A DNA stretch of 30,375 bases from a virus. A program made the translations under genes and the position numbers. The stretch lies in the IMG/VR virus record IMGVR_UViG_3300025168_000412, positions 1-30,375 of that record. One strand, given 5' to 3'. This document shows positions 1-7,922 of this stretch, in pieces; positions within the stretch are counted from its first letter, which is position 1; each line of letters starts with the position of its first letter. Below the pieces are notes generated by a model, which saw only the letters and a program-made list of their open reading frames with translations, had not been told where the DNA came from and did no database searches.

Positions 1-1065
1 GGAATTCCAGTATTTGATACTCCAGATCATGATGTCTTCGACCCTCACGGAGAATTAATAGATGTAGGTGTTGTAGAGAACTGGCAAAATGAAGCTGATG
101 GGCTAAAGAATGATCAAGATGCATTAAACGAATTTTACAGACAATTCCCAAGAACTACAGAGCACGCGTTTAGAGATGAAGCAAAGGGTAGTATATTTAA
201 TCTAGTTAAAATATACGAGCAGATAGATTACAACGAGGAAATGTCTAGAACATTAGGTATTACAAGAGGTAATTTCCAATGGGTGAATGGAATAAAAGAT
301 TCAACTGTTATATTTTACCCAGATAAAAAAGGTAGGTTTAAGATAAGCTGGGTACCACCAACAAATATACAGAATAAAGTAATATTAAAAAACGGTATTA
401 AATGGCCTGGCAACGAACACATGGGTTCTTTTGGATGTGACTCATATGATATATCTGGAACTGTAGATGGTGAAGGGTCTAAAGGCGCTTTGCACGGTTT
501 AACCAAGTTCAGTATGGAAGACGCGCCAGCTAATAGTTTCTTTTTAGAATACTTAGCAAGACCTCAGACCGCAGAGATATTCTTTGAAGATATTTTAATG
601 GCTTGTGTGTTTTATGGAATGCCAATATTAGCAGAGAATAACAAACCTCGTCTATTGTATTATTTCAGAAGAAGAGGGTATAGAGGATTTTCTATGAACC
701 GCCCTGATAAAGTATGGAACAAACTATCTGTAGCTGAAAAAGAAGTTGGTGGAATACCTAATTCAAGTGAAGATATAAAACAAGCGCATGCCGCTGCTAT
801 TGAGATGTATATTCAAGAGCACGTAGGTATGAAACAAGATGGAACGTTTGGTGATTGTTATTTTAATGAGTTATTAAATGACTGGTCTAAATTCGATATA
901 AACAAAAGAACAAAGCATGATGCGTCTATTAGTTCTGGATTAGCTATAATGGCTAACAATAGGCATCTATACAGACCAAACGCGCCAATACAAAAACCTA
1001 AACTAAATATAAATATTGCCAAGTATCAAAACAAAGGTGATATGTCTAAATTAATCAAAGAATAA
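1..1065 (+). CDS. terL: Terminase large subunit, C-terminal part (5' truncated)
   Basis: The reading frame is open from base 1, so the ATG at 241 is internal and the gene begins upstream of the window; 354 codons are visible. This is the C-terminal part of the phage DNA-packaging motor, which cuts concatemeric DNA and drives it through the portal. The visible part opens with the end of the ATPase region, including a FPRTTEHAF segment (about residues 50-58) typical of terminases just before the nuclease. An RNase H-like nuclease follows, with candidate metal-binding acids at D147 (in GCDSYD), E212 (in ILAENNK) and D307 (in KHDAS, followed by SSGLAIMA). These assignments come from motif spacing. 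The N-terminal Walker motifs are outside the window. The portal gene starts 2 bases after the stop, the usual terminase-portal order. Confidence 0.92.
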   Translation, partial: GIPVFDTPDHDVFDPHGELIDVGVVENWQNEADGLKNDQDALNEFYRQFPRTTEHAFRDEAKGSIFNLVKIYEQIDYNEEMSRTLGITRGNFQWVNGIKDSTVIFYPDKKGRFKISWVPPTNIQNKVILKNGIKWPGNEHMGSFGCDSYDISGTVDGEGSKGALHGLTKFSMEDAPANSFFLEYLARPQTAEIFFEDILMACVFYGMPILAENNKPRLLYYFRRRGYRGFSMNRPDKVWNKLSVAEKEVGGIPNSSEDIKQAHAAAIEMYIQEHVGMKQDGTFGDCYFNELLNDWSKFDINKRTKHDASISSGLAIMANNRHLYRPNAPIQKPKLNINIAKYQNKGDMSKLIKE

Positions 1066-1067
1066 AT

Positions 1068-3482
1068 ATGGCAGAGTCTGCGGTAAAAAGTTATTTTCCA
1101 AATCAAGTTGTTAGCGATAGTGAAAAAGCTTCTAATGAATACGGTTTAAAAGTAGCGAAAGCTATTCAAACTGAGTGGTTTGATGATGACCGAAATAACT
1201 TTAGATATACTACTAACAAAAATAACTTTCATAATCTTAGATTGTACGCTAGAGGCGAGCAATCTATACAAAAATATAAGGATGAGTTGTCTATAAACGG
1301 TGACTTGTCCTATCTTAATTTAGACTGGAAACCAGTACCTATTATACCTAAATTTGTAGATATAGTTGTTAATGGTATTGCTGAAAGAACTTATGACATA
1401 AAAGCTTATTCACAAGATAAGATAGCTGTGGATAAGAGAAGTAAATATATGAAAAATATATTATCAGATATGGTTTCTCAACAATTTAATGATACTATAA
1501 AAGAAGGTTATGGTATTGACATTACAAAGAGTAACATGTCTCAAGAGGAACTACCGCAAACTAGAGAAGAATTAGATCTACATATGCAACTCACTTATAA
1601 ACAGGCTATAGAAATAGCTGAGGAGCAAGCGATAAACGTTCTTATGGATGGTAATAATTATGAACTTATAAAGAAAAGATTTTATTATGATCTTACGGTT
1701 CTTGGTATTGGTGCTGTTAAAACTGATTTTAATCACTCTCAAGGCGCTACTATTAAGTATGTTGATCCAGCAAATCTAGTATACTCATACACAGAATCAC
1801 CATATTTTGATGATATATATTATGTTGGTGAAGTTAAAGAGATTCCTTTCAATGAATTAATAAAAGAATTTCCTAATTTAAGTACAGCTGAATTAGATGA
1901 TATAGCAAAAAATAAAACGTTTAACAAAACAAACAATAATTCTAAAAATACTGATAAAGACAAAATTCAAGTTTTATATTTTAATTATAAAACTTTTATG
2001 AATGAAACTTATAAAGTAAAAGAAACTGGTAGTGGAGCTACGAAAATAATCCCTAAAGATGATAAATTTAATCCACCTAGAAATTTAGAAGGTGCTTTTA
2101 ATAAATTACAAAGAAAAGTTGAGGTTTTATACGAAGGCGCTTTAATATTAAATACTGATAAACTACTTAAGTGGGGAATGGCTAAAAATATGATGAGGCC
2201 AAAAAGTGATTTTACTAAAGTAAAAATGAATTACTCTATTGTAGCTCCTAGAATATATAAAGGTAAAATTGAATCATTAGTAAGAAGAATTACTGGATTT
2301 GCAGATATGATACAATTAACACATCTAAAGTTACAACAAATAATGGCTCGCATGGTGCCAGATGGTGTTTATTTAGATGCTGATGGTTTAGCTGAAATAG
2401 ATCTAGGCAATGGAACAAACTATAATCCACAAGAAGCTTTAAATATGTTTTTCCAAACAGGATCTGTTATTGGTAGAAGTTTTACTTCTGAAGGTGATAT
2501 GAATCCAGGTAAAGTTCCAATACAAGAAATAACGAGTGGTAGTGGAGGTAATAAGATACAAGCTCTTATAACAAACTACAACTATTATTTACAAATGATA
2601 AGAGATACAACCGGATTAAATGAGGCGAGAGATGGTAGTATGCCTGATAAAAACGCTTTAGTTGGTGTTCAAAAACTCGCTGCGGCAAATTCAAACACAG
2701 CAACAAGACATATATTACAATCTGGATTATTTTTAACAACAGAAATTGCTGAATGTTTATCTCTTAGAATTTCTGATATTATAGAATATTCTCCAACAAA
2801 AGATGCTTTTATACAAGCTATAGGCGCTTATAACGTTGGTGTACTTGAAGAATTAAAAGAATTACATCTTTATGATTTTGGTATATTTATTGAATTACAG
2901 CCAGATGAAGAGGAAAAAGCTATGTTAGAAAATAATATACAAATGGCTTTACAACAACAAAATATAGAACTTGAAGACGCTATTGATCTTAGAGAAATTA
3001 AAAATATAAAACTTGCAAATCAACTTCTTAAAATACGTAGAAAAAAGAAACAAGTAAAAGATCAAGAAATTCAAGAAAGAAATATCCAAGCGCAATCACA
3101 AGCAAATCAACAATCTGCTCAAGCTGCTGCTCAAAGTGAAATGCAAAAAACTCAAATGCAAGCTCAAATAGAGGGACAGTTAGAAGCGCAGAAATCAGAA
3201 TTAAGAATGAGAGAACAAGCGGCAGAAGCTGAATTAAAAAAGGAATTAATGGAGCAAGAGTTCCAATATAACATGCAACTGAAAAATCTAGAGTCTAGTG
3301 CTTTAGGTAATAGAGAGAAAACCAAAGAAGATCGTAAAGATGATAGAACTAAGATACAAGCAACACAACAAAGTGAAATGATAGCTCAAAGAAATAATGA
3401 AGAAGCACCTAAAAACTTTGAATCTTCAAGTGATAATACACTAAGTAGTGGAATGGAATTAGATCCTATAACTTTTGATTAA
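1068..3482 (+). CDS. Portal protein with long Gln-rich C-terminal coiled coil
   Basis: An 804-residue protein directly after the terminase and before the scaffold-like and capsid genes, which is the portal position. Portals form the dodecameric ring at one capsid vertex through which DNA enters and leaves. The length fits the large portals of P22-like and crAss-like podoviruses. The N-terminal two thirds are mixed alpha/beta, with a central part (about residues 400-550) rich in predicted helix, including a stem-like DMIQLTHLKLQQIMARMVPDG segment. Residues about 645-780 form a long, highly charged and Gln/Ala-rich helical extension, probably a coiled coil, comparable to the barrel at the top of P22-type portals. 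The ATG at 1068 follows the terminase stop by 2 bases and has no Shine-Dalgarno sequence. The call rests on synteny, size and general character, not on a single diagnostic motif. Confidence 0.86.
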   Translation: MAESAVKSYFPNQVVSDSEKASNEYGLKVAKAIQTEWFDDDRNNFRYTTNKNNFHNLRLYARGEQSIQKYKDELSINGDLSYLNLDWKPVPIIPKFVDIVVNGIAERTYDIKAYSQDKIAVDKRSKYMKNILSDMVSQQFNDTIKEGYGIDITKSNMSQEELPQTREELDLHMQLTYKQAIEIAEEQAINVLMDGNNYELIKKRFYYDLTVLGIGAVKTDFNHSQGATIKYVDPANLVYSYTESPYFDDIYYVGEVKEIPFNELIKEFPNLSTAELDDIAKNKTFNKTNNNSKNTDKDKIQVLYFNYKTFMNETYKVKETGSGATKIIPKDDKFNPPRNLEGAFNKLQRKVEVLYEGALILNTDKLLKWGMAKNMMRPKSDFTKVKMNYSIVAPRIYKGKIESLVRRITGFADMIQLTHLKLQQIMARMVPDGVYLDADGLAEIDLGNGTNYNPQEALNMFFQTGSVIGRSFTSEGDMNPGKVPIQEITSGSGGNKIQALITNYNYYLQMIRDTTGLNEARDGSMPDKNALVGVQKLAAANSNTATRHILQSGLFLTTEIAECLSLRISDIIEYSPTKDAFIQAIGAYNVGVLEELKELHLYDFGIFIELQPDEEEKAMLENNIQMALQQQNIELEDAIDLREIKNIKLANQLLKIRRKKKQVKDQEIQERNIQAQSQANQQSAQAAAQSEMQKTQMQAQIEGQLEAQKSELRMREQAAEAELKKELMEQEFQYNMQLKNLESSALGNREKTKEDRKDDRTKIQATQQSEMIAQRNNEEAPKNFESSSDNTLSSGMELDPITFD

Positions 3483-3485
3483 AAA

Positions 3486-3515
3486 TTATTAATTATTATT
3501 ATATTATATTATGGC
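3486..3515 (+). promoter_or_regulatory. AT-only leader, copy 1 (repeated upstream of 6267)
   Basis: The 25 bases before the ATG at 3511 consist only of A and T and match the 25 bases before the ATG at 6267 at 23 positions; the match runs through ATGGC. It holds a TATTATATTATATTATG-like core and no Shine-Dalgarno sequence. It is probably a translation-initiation leader of the A/T-rich type used in Bacteroidota. A promoter role cannot be excluded but no clear Bacteroidota promoter motif is visible. Confidence 0.45.
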
Positions 3516-4710
3516 AAAAAAGAAAGAAAAAGTAGTAGTTGAAGAAACTACACAACCAACTGTGGAAAAGGTTGAAGAAACAGTTGAAGAAACAAAATTT
3601 GAAAGCGCTGATGACGATAGTGTTATTAAAATAGATTTAAATAAACCACCAAAACCAAAAGAAAAAGAAAATGAAACTAAAAAAGATAACTCTGACGACA
3701 AGGGAGTGGCTACAGAGCCTGATAATGCCGAGTCCACAGAAAAACAAGAAGAAGTACAACCGGAAGAACAAGCACAAGAAGAAACACCAGTATTAGAAGA
3801 AGTAACTGAAGAAGAAGTTAAAGAAGAAACAGAGACTTTAACAGAGGAGTTATTAGATGCTAAAATAGAAGAGGTTGAAACTGGTAAAGCAATACCTGAA
3901 AATTTACAAAAAGTTGTAGATTTTATGGAAGAAACCGGAGGTACACTAGAAGATTACGTGCGTCTTAACCAAGATTTTTCTAGTTATGATGACATAACAG
4001 TGTTAAGAGAATACTATAAACAAACAAAATCTCATTTAACATCAGACGAAATTGAATTTTTAATAGAAGATTCATTTACAGCAGTTGAAGATGATAGCGA
4101 TAGAGATATTAAAAAGAAAAAAATAGCGTTAAAAGAGCAAGTTGCCAACGCTAAAGCCCATCTGGACGGGCAAAAGTCCAAATACTATGAAGAAGTTAAA
4201 GCTGGGTCAAAGTTGACCCAAGAACAACAAAAAGCTGTAAATTTCTTTAATAGATATAACAAGGAGTCAGAAGAAACTCAAAAAATAGCAGAAAAACAAA
4301 CCAATACTTTTTTAAATAAAACTAAAGAGGTTTTTAACGATAAATTCAAAGGTTTTGAATACAATGTCGGTGAGAAAAAATATAGGTTTAATGTGAAGAA
4401 CGCTGGAGAGATAAAAGATAGTCAAAGCGATATTAATAATTTTGTCAAAAAGTTTTTGAACAAAGATAATGAAATGTCAGATGCTAAAGGTTATCATAAG
4501 TCTCTATTCACAGCAATGAATCCCGATGCTATTGCTAATCACTTTTACGAACAAGGTAAAGCAGATGCTATGAAAGATAGTGTTGCTAAAGCTAAAAATG
4601 TAAATATGGATCCTAGACAGTCGTTTTCTAATGACAATACTAGCGGACCAAAAGTAAGAGTGCTTAATGATGATTCTCCTAACTTTAAGTTTAAAATTAA
4701 AAATAAATAA
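3511..4710 (+). CDS. Putative capsid scaffolding protein
   Basis: A 399-residue hydrophilic protein between portal and major capsid protein, where tailed phages usually keep the assembly scaffold. The first ~130 residues are low-complexity and strongly acidic, rich in Glu, Thr, Val and Lys with repeated EE/VEE/ETxE runs, and are probably disordered. The rest is charged and helical (for example about residues 190-280), with a C-terminal segment rich in Lys and Asn ending FKFKIKNK. A basic helical C-terminus after an acidic body is the usual make-up of scaffolding proteins, whose C-terminus binds the capsid protein. No catalytic motif of a maturation protease is seen. The first residues (MAKKK, then VEK and ET repeats) resemble the start of the protein at 6267, which also shares its leader. 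The call is by position and composition. Confidence 0.62.
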   Translation: MAKKKEKVVVEETTQPTVEKVEETVEETKFESADDDSVIKIDLNKPPKPKEKENETKKDNSDDKGVATEPDNAESTEKQEEVQPEEQAQEETPVLEEVTEEEVKEETETLTEELLDAKIEEVETGKAIPENLQKVVDFMEETGGTLEDYVRLNQDFSSYDDITVLREYYKQTKSHLTSDEIEFLIEDSFTAVEDDSDRDIKKKKIALKEQVANAKAHLDGQKSKYYEEVKAGSKLTQEQQKAVNFFNRYNKESEETQKIAEKQTNTFLNKTKEVFNDKFKGFEYNVGEKKYRFNVKNAGEIKDSQSDINNFVKKFLNKDNEMSDAKGYHKSLFTAMNPDAIANHFYEQGKADAMKDSVAKAKNVNMDPRQSFSNDNTSGPKVRVLNDDSPNFKFKIKNK

Positions 4711-4731
4711 TAAATTTAAAAAAACAAAATT

Positions 4732-6180
4732 ATGGCAATTACAAGTGCGGACGGTATAGATGCTGCTCCGAGAAAACAAACGTTGGCATCCAACTATATA
4801 GACTTTACGTCTGCAGCAACAGAAGGATGGGCACAACAATATTTACCAGATCTTATGGAGAAGGAGGCTGAGGTTTACGGTAAAAGAACAATCGCAGGAT
4901 TTTTAGCTCAAGTAGGAGCTGAAGAAGCTTCTGCATCAGACAGAGTGATTTGGTCTGAACAAGGTAGATTACATTTAGCATATACATGTACATATCAAGA
5001 TTCTAATAATACTTACGCAGTATTAAACGATATGGATGGTAATACTGTTACTACTAATCATGGTCTTAGAGTTGGTGATATAGTAGTTATGTCTAACGCT
5101 TCAGCTACTGCTAAGGGTTATATTTCTGCTGTAAACGAAGACGGTGATAATGCTGCTGAATTTACAGTTTTAGCTTACGCAGATGACGCAATGACTTCTG
5201 CTGATGCTTTAAATTCTACAGCAACTACTGCTGGAGCTCATAGAGTTTTGGTTATTGGTTCTGAATTTGAAAAAGGATCTGATGCAAGAACAGCTGCAAA
5301 CGCTCCACAATTCAAATCTCATTCTAATAAGCATTTAATTATGAGAGATTACTATGAAATTTCAGGATCTGATGCAACTGCAATTGGATGGGTTGAAGTT
5401 TCTGGTGAAGAGGGTCAAAACGGTTACTTATGGTACTTAAAAGCTGAAGGTGATACTAGAGCTCGTTTTTCTGATTACTTAGAAATGACTATGTTAGAAG
5501 CTGAAACTGCTCATGCTGATGCTGGAGCAATTGGTGGTACTGATGGTGGTGCTCTTCAAGATGGTACGCAAGGTTTATTCCAAGCTATTACATCTAGAGG
5601 TCATTCAACTACTGGTGTTACTGGTGTTAACGCTTCTACTGACTTAGCTGAATTTGATGCTATTTTAGCTGTATTTGACGAGAATGGTGCTATTGAAGAA
5701 AACATGATGTTTGTAGATAGATCAACATCTCTTGCAATGGATGATATGTTAGCTTCAATGAACTCTTACGGTGCTGGTGGTACTTCTTACGGGGTATTCA
5801 ACAACTCTGAAGATATGGCATTAAATTTAGGTTTTTCTGGTTTCAGACGTGGATCTTATGATTTCTACAAATCTGATTGGAAATATCTAAATGATAAAGG
5901 TGCTAGAGGTGGTTTAAATGACACTGTTAATGCAATTAGAGGTGCTGTTATCCCAGCTGGTGTATCTTCTGTATATGATGAGCAATTAGGTAAAAACTTA
6001 AAAAGACCATTCTTACATGTTAGATATAGAGCTTCTGAAACTGAAAACAGAAAACTAAAAACTTGGGTTACTGGTTCAGTTGGCGCTTTAACTTCTGGTG
6101 TAGATGCAATGCAAGTTCACTACTTATCTGAAAGATGTTTAGTTACACAAGGTGCAAATAACTTCATGTTAATGAACTAA
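4732..6180 (+). CDS. Major capsid protein (HK97-fold, crAss-like type)
   Basis: A 482-residue protein that would form the hexamers and pentamers of the head. The N-terminal stretch around residues 30-80 contains QYLPDLMEKEAEVYGKRTIAG followed by a WSEQGRLH segment, a pattern I associate with capsid proteins of crAss-like and uncultured marine phages. The C-terminus (VHYLSERCLVTQGANNFML) also fits. Residues about 105-175 form an Ala/Asp/Thr-rich beta insertion with a LRVGDIVV motif, probably a surface domain. Codon use looks distinct from its neighbours: GCT, GGT, TCT and GAA dominate, as expected for a very highly expressed gene. It is followed directly by a strong intrinsic terminator, which would let the capsid message end separately. 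The start at 4732 follows an A-rich leader without Shine-Dalgarno sequence, 21 bases after the scaffold stop. Confidence 0.88.
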   Translation: MAITSADGIDAAPRKQTLASNYIDFTSAATEGWAQQYLPDLMEKEAEVYGKRTIAGFLAQVGAEEASASDRVIWSEQGRLHLAYTCTYQDSNNTYAVLNDMDGNTVTTNHGLRVGDIVVMSNASATAKGYISAVNEDGDNAAEFTVLAYADDAMTSADALNSTATTAGAHRVLVIGSEFEKGSDARTAANAPQFKSHSNKHLIMRDYYEISGSDATAIGWVEVSGEEGQNGYLWYLKAEGDTRARFSDYLEMTMLEAETAHADAGAIGGTDGGALQDGTQGLFQAITSRGHSTTGVTGVNASTDLAEFDAILAVFDENGAIEENMMFVDRSTSLAMDDMLASMNSYGAGGTSYGVFNNSEDMALNLGFSGFRRGSYDFYKSDWKYLNDKGARGGLNDTVNAIRGAVIPAGVSSVYDEQLGKNLKRPFLHVRYRASETENRKLKTWVTGSVGALTSGVDAMQVHYLSERCLVTQGANNFMLMN

Positions 6181-6196
6181 GCACAAAACTACTGAA

Positions 6197-6243
6197 GAGG
6201 GGTAAACCACGCAAGCAAATGCCCTGTTTGCCCCTCTTTTTTT
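6197..6243 (+). terminator. Rho-independent terminator after the capsid gene
   Basis: An 11-base-pair stem (6197-6207 with 6226-6236, GAGGGGTAAAC against GTTTGCCCCTC, one G-U pair) with an 18-base loop is followed directly by seven Ts (6237-6243). GC-rich stem plus T-tract in an otherwise AT-rich genome is the standard intrinsic terminator form. A smaller competing hairpin (GCAAA 6215-6219 with TTTGC 6227-6231) could form inside it. It lies 17 bases after the major capsid stop, so it probably ends or attenuates the head-gene transcript. Confidence 0.88.
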
Positions 6244-6271
6244 ATTAATTTATATTATATTATATTATGGC
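6242..6271 (+). promoter_or_regulatory. AT-only leader, copy 2 (repeated upstream of 3511)
   Basis: Second copy of the A/T-only leader, 23 of 25 bases identical to the one before 3511 and aligned without gaps up to the start codon. It begins inside the T-tract of the capsid terminator. Transcripts that start or read through here would have almost the same ribosome-binding region as the scaffold message. There is no Shine-Dalgarno sequence. Confidence 0.45.
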
Positions 6272-7124
6272 TAAAAAAGCAAAAACAAAAGCCTCATACC
6301 AAGGAGATCCTGGCGATGAGCATGTAGAAAAAATTGTGGTAGAAACTCCACAGGTTGTAGAACAACCAAAAAAAGTTGAAACAAAATCAATAAACCTAGA
6401 AGACAATTGGGAAATTAAAGATAGAATGTATTATTTAATGGGTAACAAATCACCGTTAACTTATTTAATGAGAGGTAGTAATGTTTTTTATTTTGATGAA
6501 GAAAAAGGCTATGAAAGAGAATTAAAACACACTTCCAATCAAAAAACATGTTTTGTAGATGAAATGAAAGGAGAACAGAGGCTAGAGCATATTATATTTA
6601 GAAGTGGCTCGCTAATGGTTCCTAAAAATAAAACTGTTTTACAAAAACTTTTATCTTTATATCATCCTCATAAAGATAAATTATTCAAAGAGCACAAGCC
6701 TCAAGTTATAGCTGAAAATCAAATTGATATATTAGAAATGGAAATAGAAGCATTAAACGCGGCTCTAAATTTAGATATTGATATGGCGGAAGCTGTTATG
6801 AGGGTAGAGAAAGGTTCTGAGGTGTCTAGGATGAGTTCTAAAGAACTTAAACGTGACTTATTGTTGTACGCTAAAAAAAATCCAAGTTTATTCTTAGAGT
6901 TAGTGAATGATGAAAATGTTGTTCTTAGAAACTTTGGTATTAAGGCAACAGAAATGAATATACTAAAATTATCTTCAGATCAAAGAACATTTAGTTGGGG
7001 TTCTAATGATAGAAAACTAATGAATGTACCATTTGATGAACATCCATATTCAGCTTTAGCCTCTTGGTTTAAGACTGATGAAGGTATGGAAATATATGCA
7101 AATATAGAAAAACGATTAAAATAA
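6267..7124 (+). CDS. Conserved virion-region protein of unknown function
   Basis: A 285-residue protein; I do not recognise a named family with certainty. The first ~45 residues are low-complexity and rich in Lys, Val, Glu and Pro, probably disordered, and begin MAKKAK like the scaffold protein (MAKKK). Residues ~50-130 look like a compact beta domain (WEIKDRMYYLMGNKSPLTYLM, then VFYFDEEKGYERE). Residues ~150-230 are helical and charged. The C-terminal ~50 residues carry a well-ordered segment, TFSWGSNDRKLMNVPF followed by HPYSALASWFKTDEG, with the feel of a strongly conserved core. No membrane segment or catalytic motif is visible. Lying between the capsid terminator and the connector genes, it may be a head-neck or capsid-associated protein, but that is by position only. 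Confidence 0.8.
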   Translation: MAKKAKTKASYQGDPGDEHVEKIVVETPQVVEQPKKVETKSINLEDNWEIKDRMYYLMGNKSPLTYLMRGSNVFYFDEEKGYERELKHTSNQKTCFVDEMKGEQRLEHIIFRSGSLMVPKNKTVLQKLLSLYHPHKDKLFKEHKPQVIAENQIDILEMEIEALNAALNLDIDMAEAVMRVEKGSEVSRMSSKELKRDLLLYAKKNPSLFLELVNDENVVLRNFGIKATEMNILKLSSDQRTFSWGSNDRKLMNVPFDEHPYSALASWFKTDEGMEIYANIEKRLK

Positions 7125-7130
7125 TCAAAC

Positions 7131-7169
7131 TGTAGGAGCGGTCGCTCTTCGGGGCGATCGCAAACTACA
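7131..7169 (+). other. Strong GC-rich hairpin with UUCG tetraloop, no U-tract
   Basis: In the 57-base gap between two genes, 7138-7147 pairs with 7152-7161 (ten base pairs, two of them G-U) closed by a C(UUCG)G tetraloop at 7147-7152. A further five-pair stem (7131-7135 with 7165-7169) lies outside a small internal loop. The block is very GC-rich in an AT-rich genome. It is followed by an A-rich stretch rather than Ts, so it is not a standard terminator. It may protect the 3' end of the upstream message, serve as an RNA processing site, or attenuate transcription. Confidence 0.75.
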
Positions 7170-7181
7170 ATAAAAAGAAAT

Positions 7182-7919
7182 ATGATTAACATAGACGCTG
7201 TATATCAAAAAGTTTTAGCAATAGCTAATAAAGAACAAAGGGGTATGATAACACCTCAAGAGTTTAATTTATTTGCTGATCAATCGCAAATGACTATATT
7301 CGAACAATATTTTTACGATATTAATCAATTTAAAAGAATGCCTGGTAATAATACTAATCATTCTGATATGGTATCTTTATTAGATGAAAAAATAGCTTTG
7401 TTTAAAATAGAAAAAGGTATAGAAGACGGAAATTCTTTAAATGATTTTGCTTGGAATGATATAAATTTAACAAATGAAGTTCCAAACTTATATAGATTAG
7501 ATACTGTTAGAGTTGTTTATGAAAATCAAAACGCTGTTAATGCCGAGTTAATAAGTTTAAAAGACTTAGCGCTTATAGCAGAAGGACCATTAACTAGATA
7601 TACAAAAAAACGACCTGTTTATACCAGATATTCAACTGACAATAATCCTAATAGATTAAAAATCTATCCTTTGTATTTAACATCAAAAGTAGAGATATCA
7701 TATATAAAAAAACCAAGTAAACCTTCTTGGGCTTATGTAATTGTTGCTGATCAAGCTCTTTATAATTCTACTGCTTCTGTTAATTTTGAATTGCATCCAT
7801 CAGATGAAAATAATTTAATATTTAAAATATTAGAATTAGCAGGTATATCTATGGGTAGTGATCTTTATCAAATAGGTATTCAAGAAGATTTAAAAGAAAT
7901 TCAACAACAAAAAAAATAA
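7182..7919 (+). CDS. Putative head-tail connector (ring/adaptor) protein
   Basis: A 245-residue protein, first of two consecutive genes in the connector position between capsid and tail nozzle. The N-terminus (IANKEQRGMITPQEFNLFADQSQ, about residues 13-35) is helical. The middle includes a beta region with RLKIYPLYLTSKVEISYIKKP (about residues 160-180). The C-terminus (NLIFKILELAGISMGSDLYQ, then QEDLKEIQQQKK) is a helix ending in a Gln/Lys tail. This layout resembles ring proteins of crAss-like phages and short-tail adaptors, which sit under the portal. No signal peptide or enzymatic motif is visible. The start ATG follows the UUCG hairpin by 12 bases. The next gene starts 3 bases after its stop. 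The exact ring assignment is uncertain. Confidence 0.62.
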   Translation: MINIDAVYQKVLAIANKEQRGMITPQEFNLFADQSQMTIFEQYFYDINQFKRMPGNNTNHSDMVSLLDEKIALFKIEKGIEDGNSLNDFAWNDINLTNEVPNLYRLDTVRVVYENQNAVNAELISLKDLALIAEGPLTRYTKKRPVYTRYSTDNNPNRLKIYPLYLTSKVEISYIKKPSKPSWAYVIVADQALYNSTASVNFELHPSDENNLIFKILELAGISMGSDLYQIGIQEDLKEIQQQKK

Positions 7920-7922
7920 TAA

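Noticed and set aside
241-1065. Terminase gene starting at the ATG at 241
   Set aside because: The same frame is open to base 1 and encodes a terminase-like FPRTTEHAF segment, so the gene is cut by the window edge.
4213-4243. Promoter inside the scaffold gene (TTGACC and TAAATT)
   Set aside because: Spacing is 19 bases, the TTGACC is part of an inverted repeat, and it fits the Bacteroidota promoter form only poorly.
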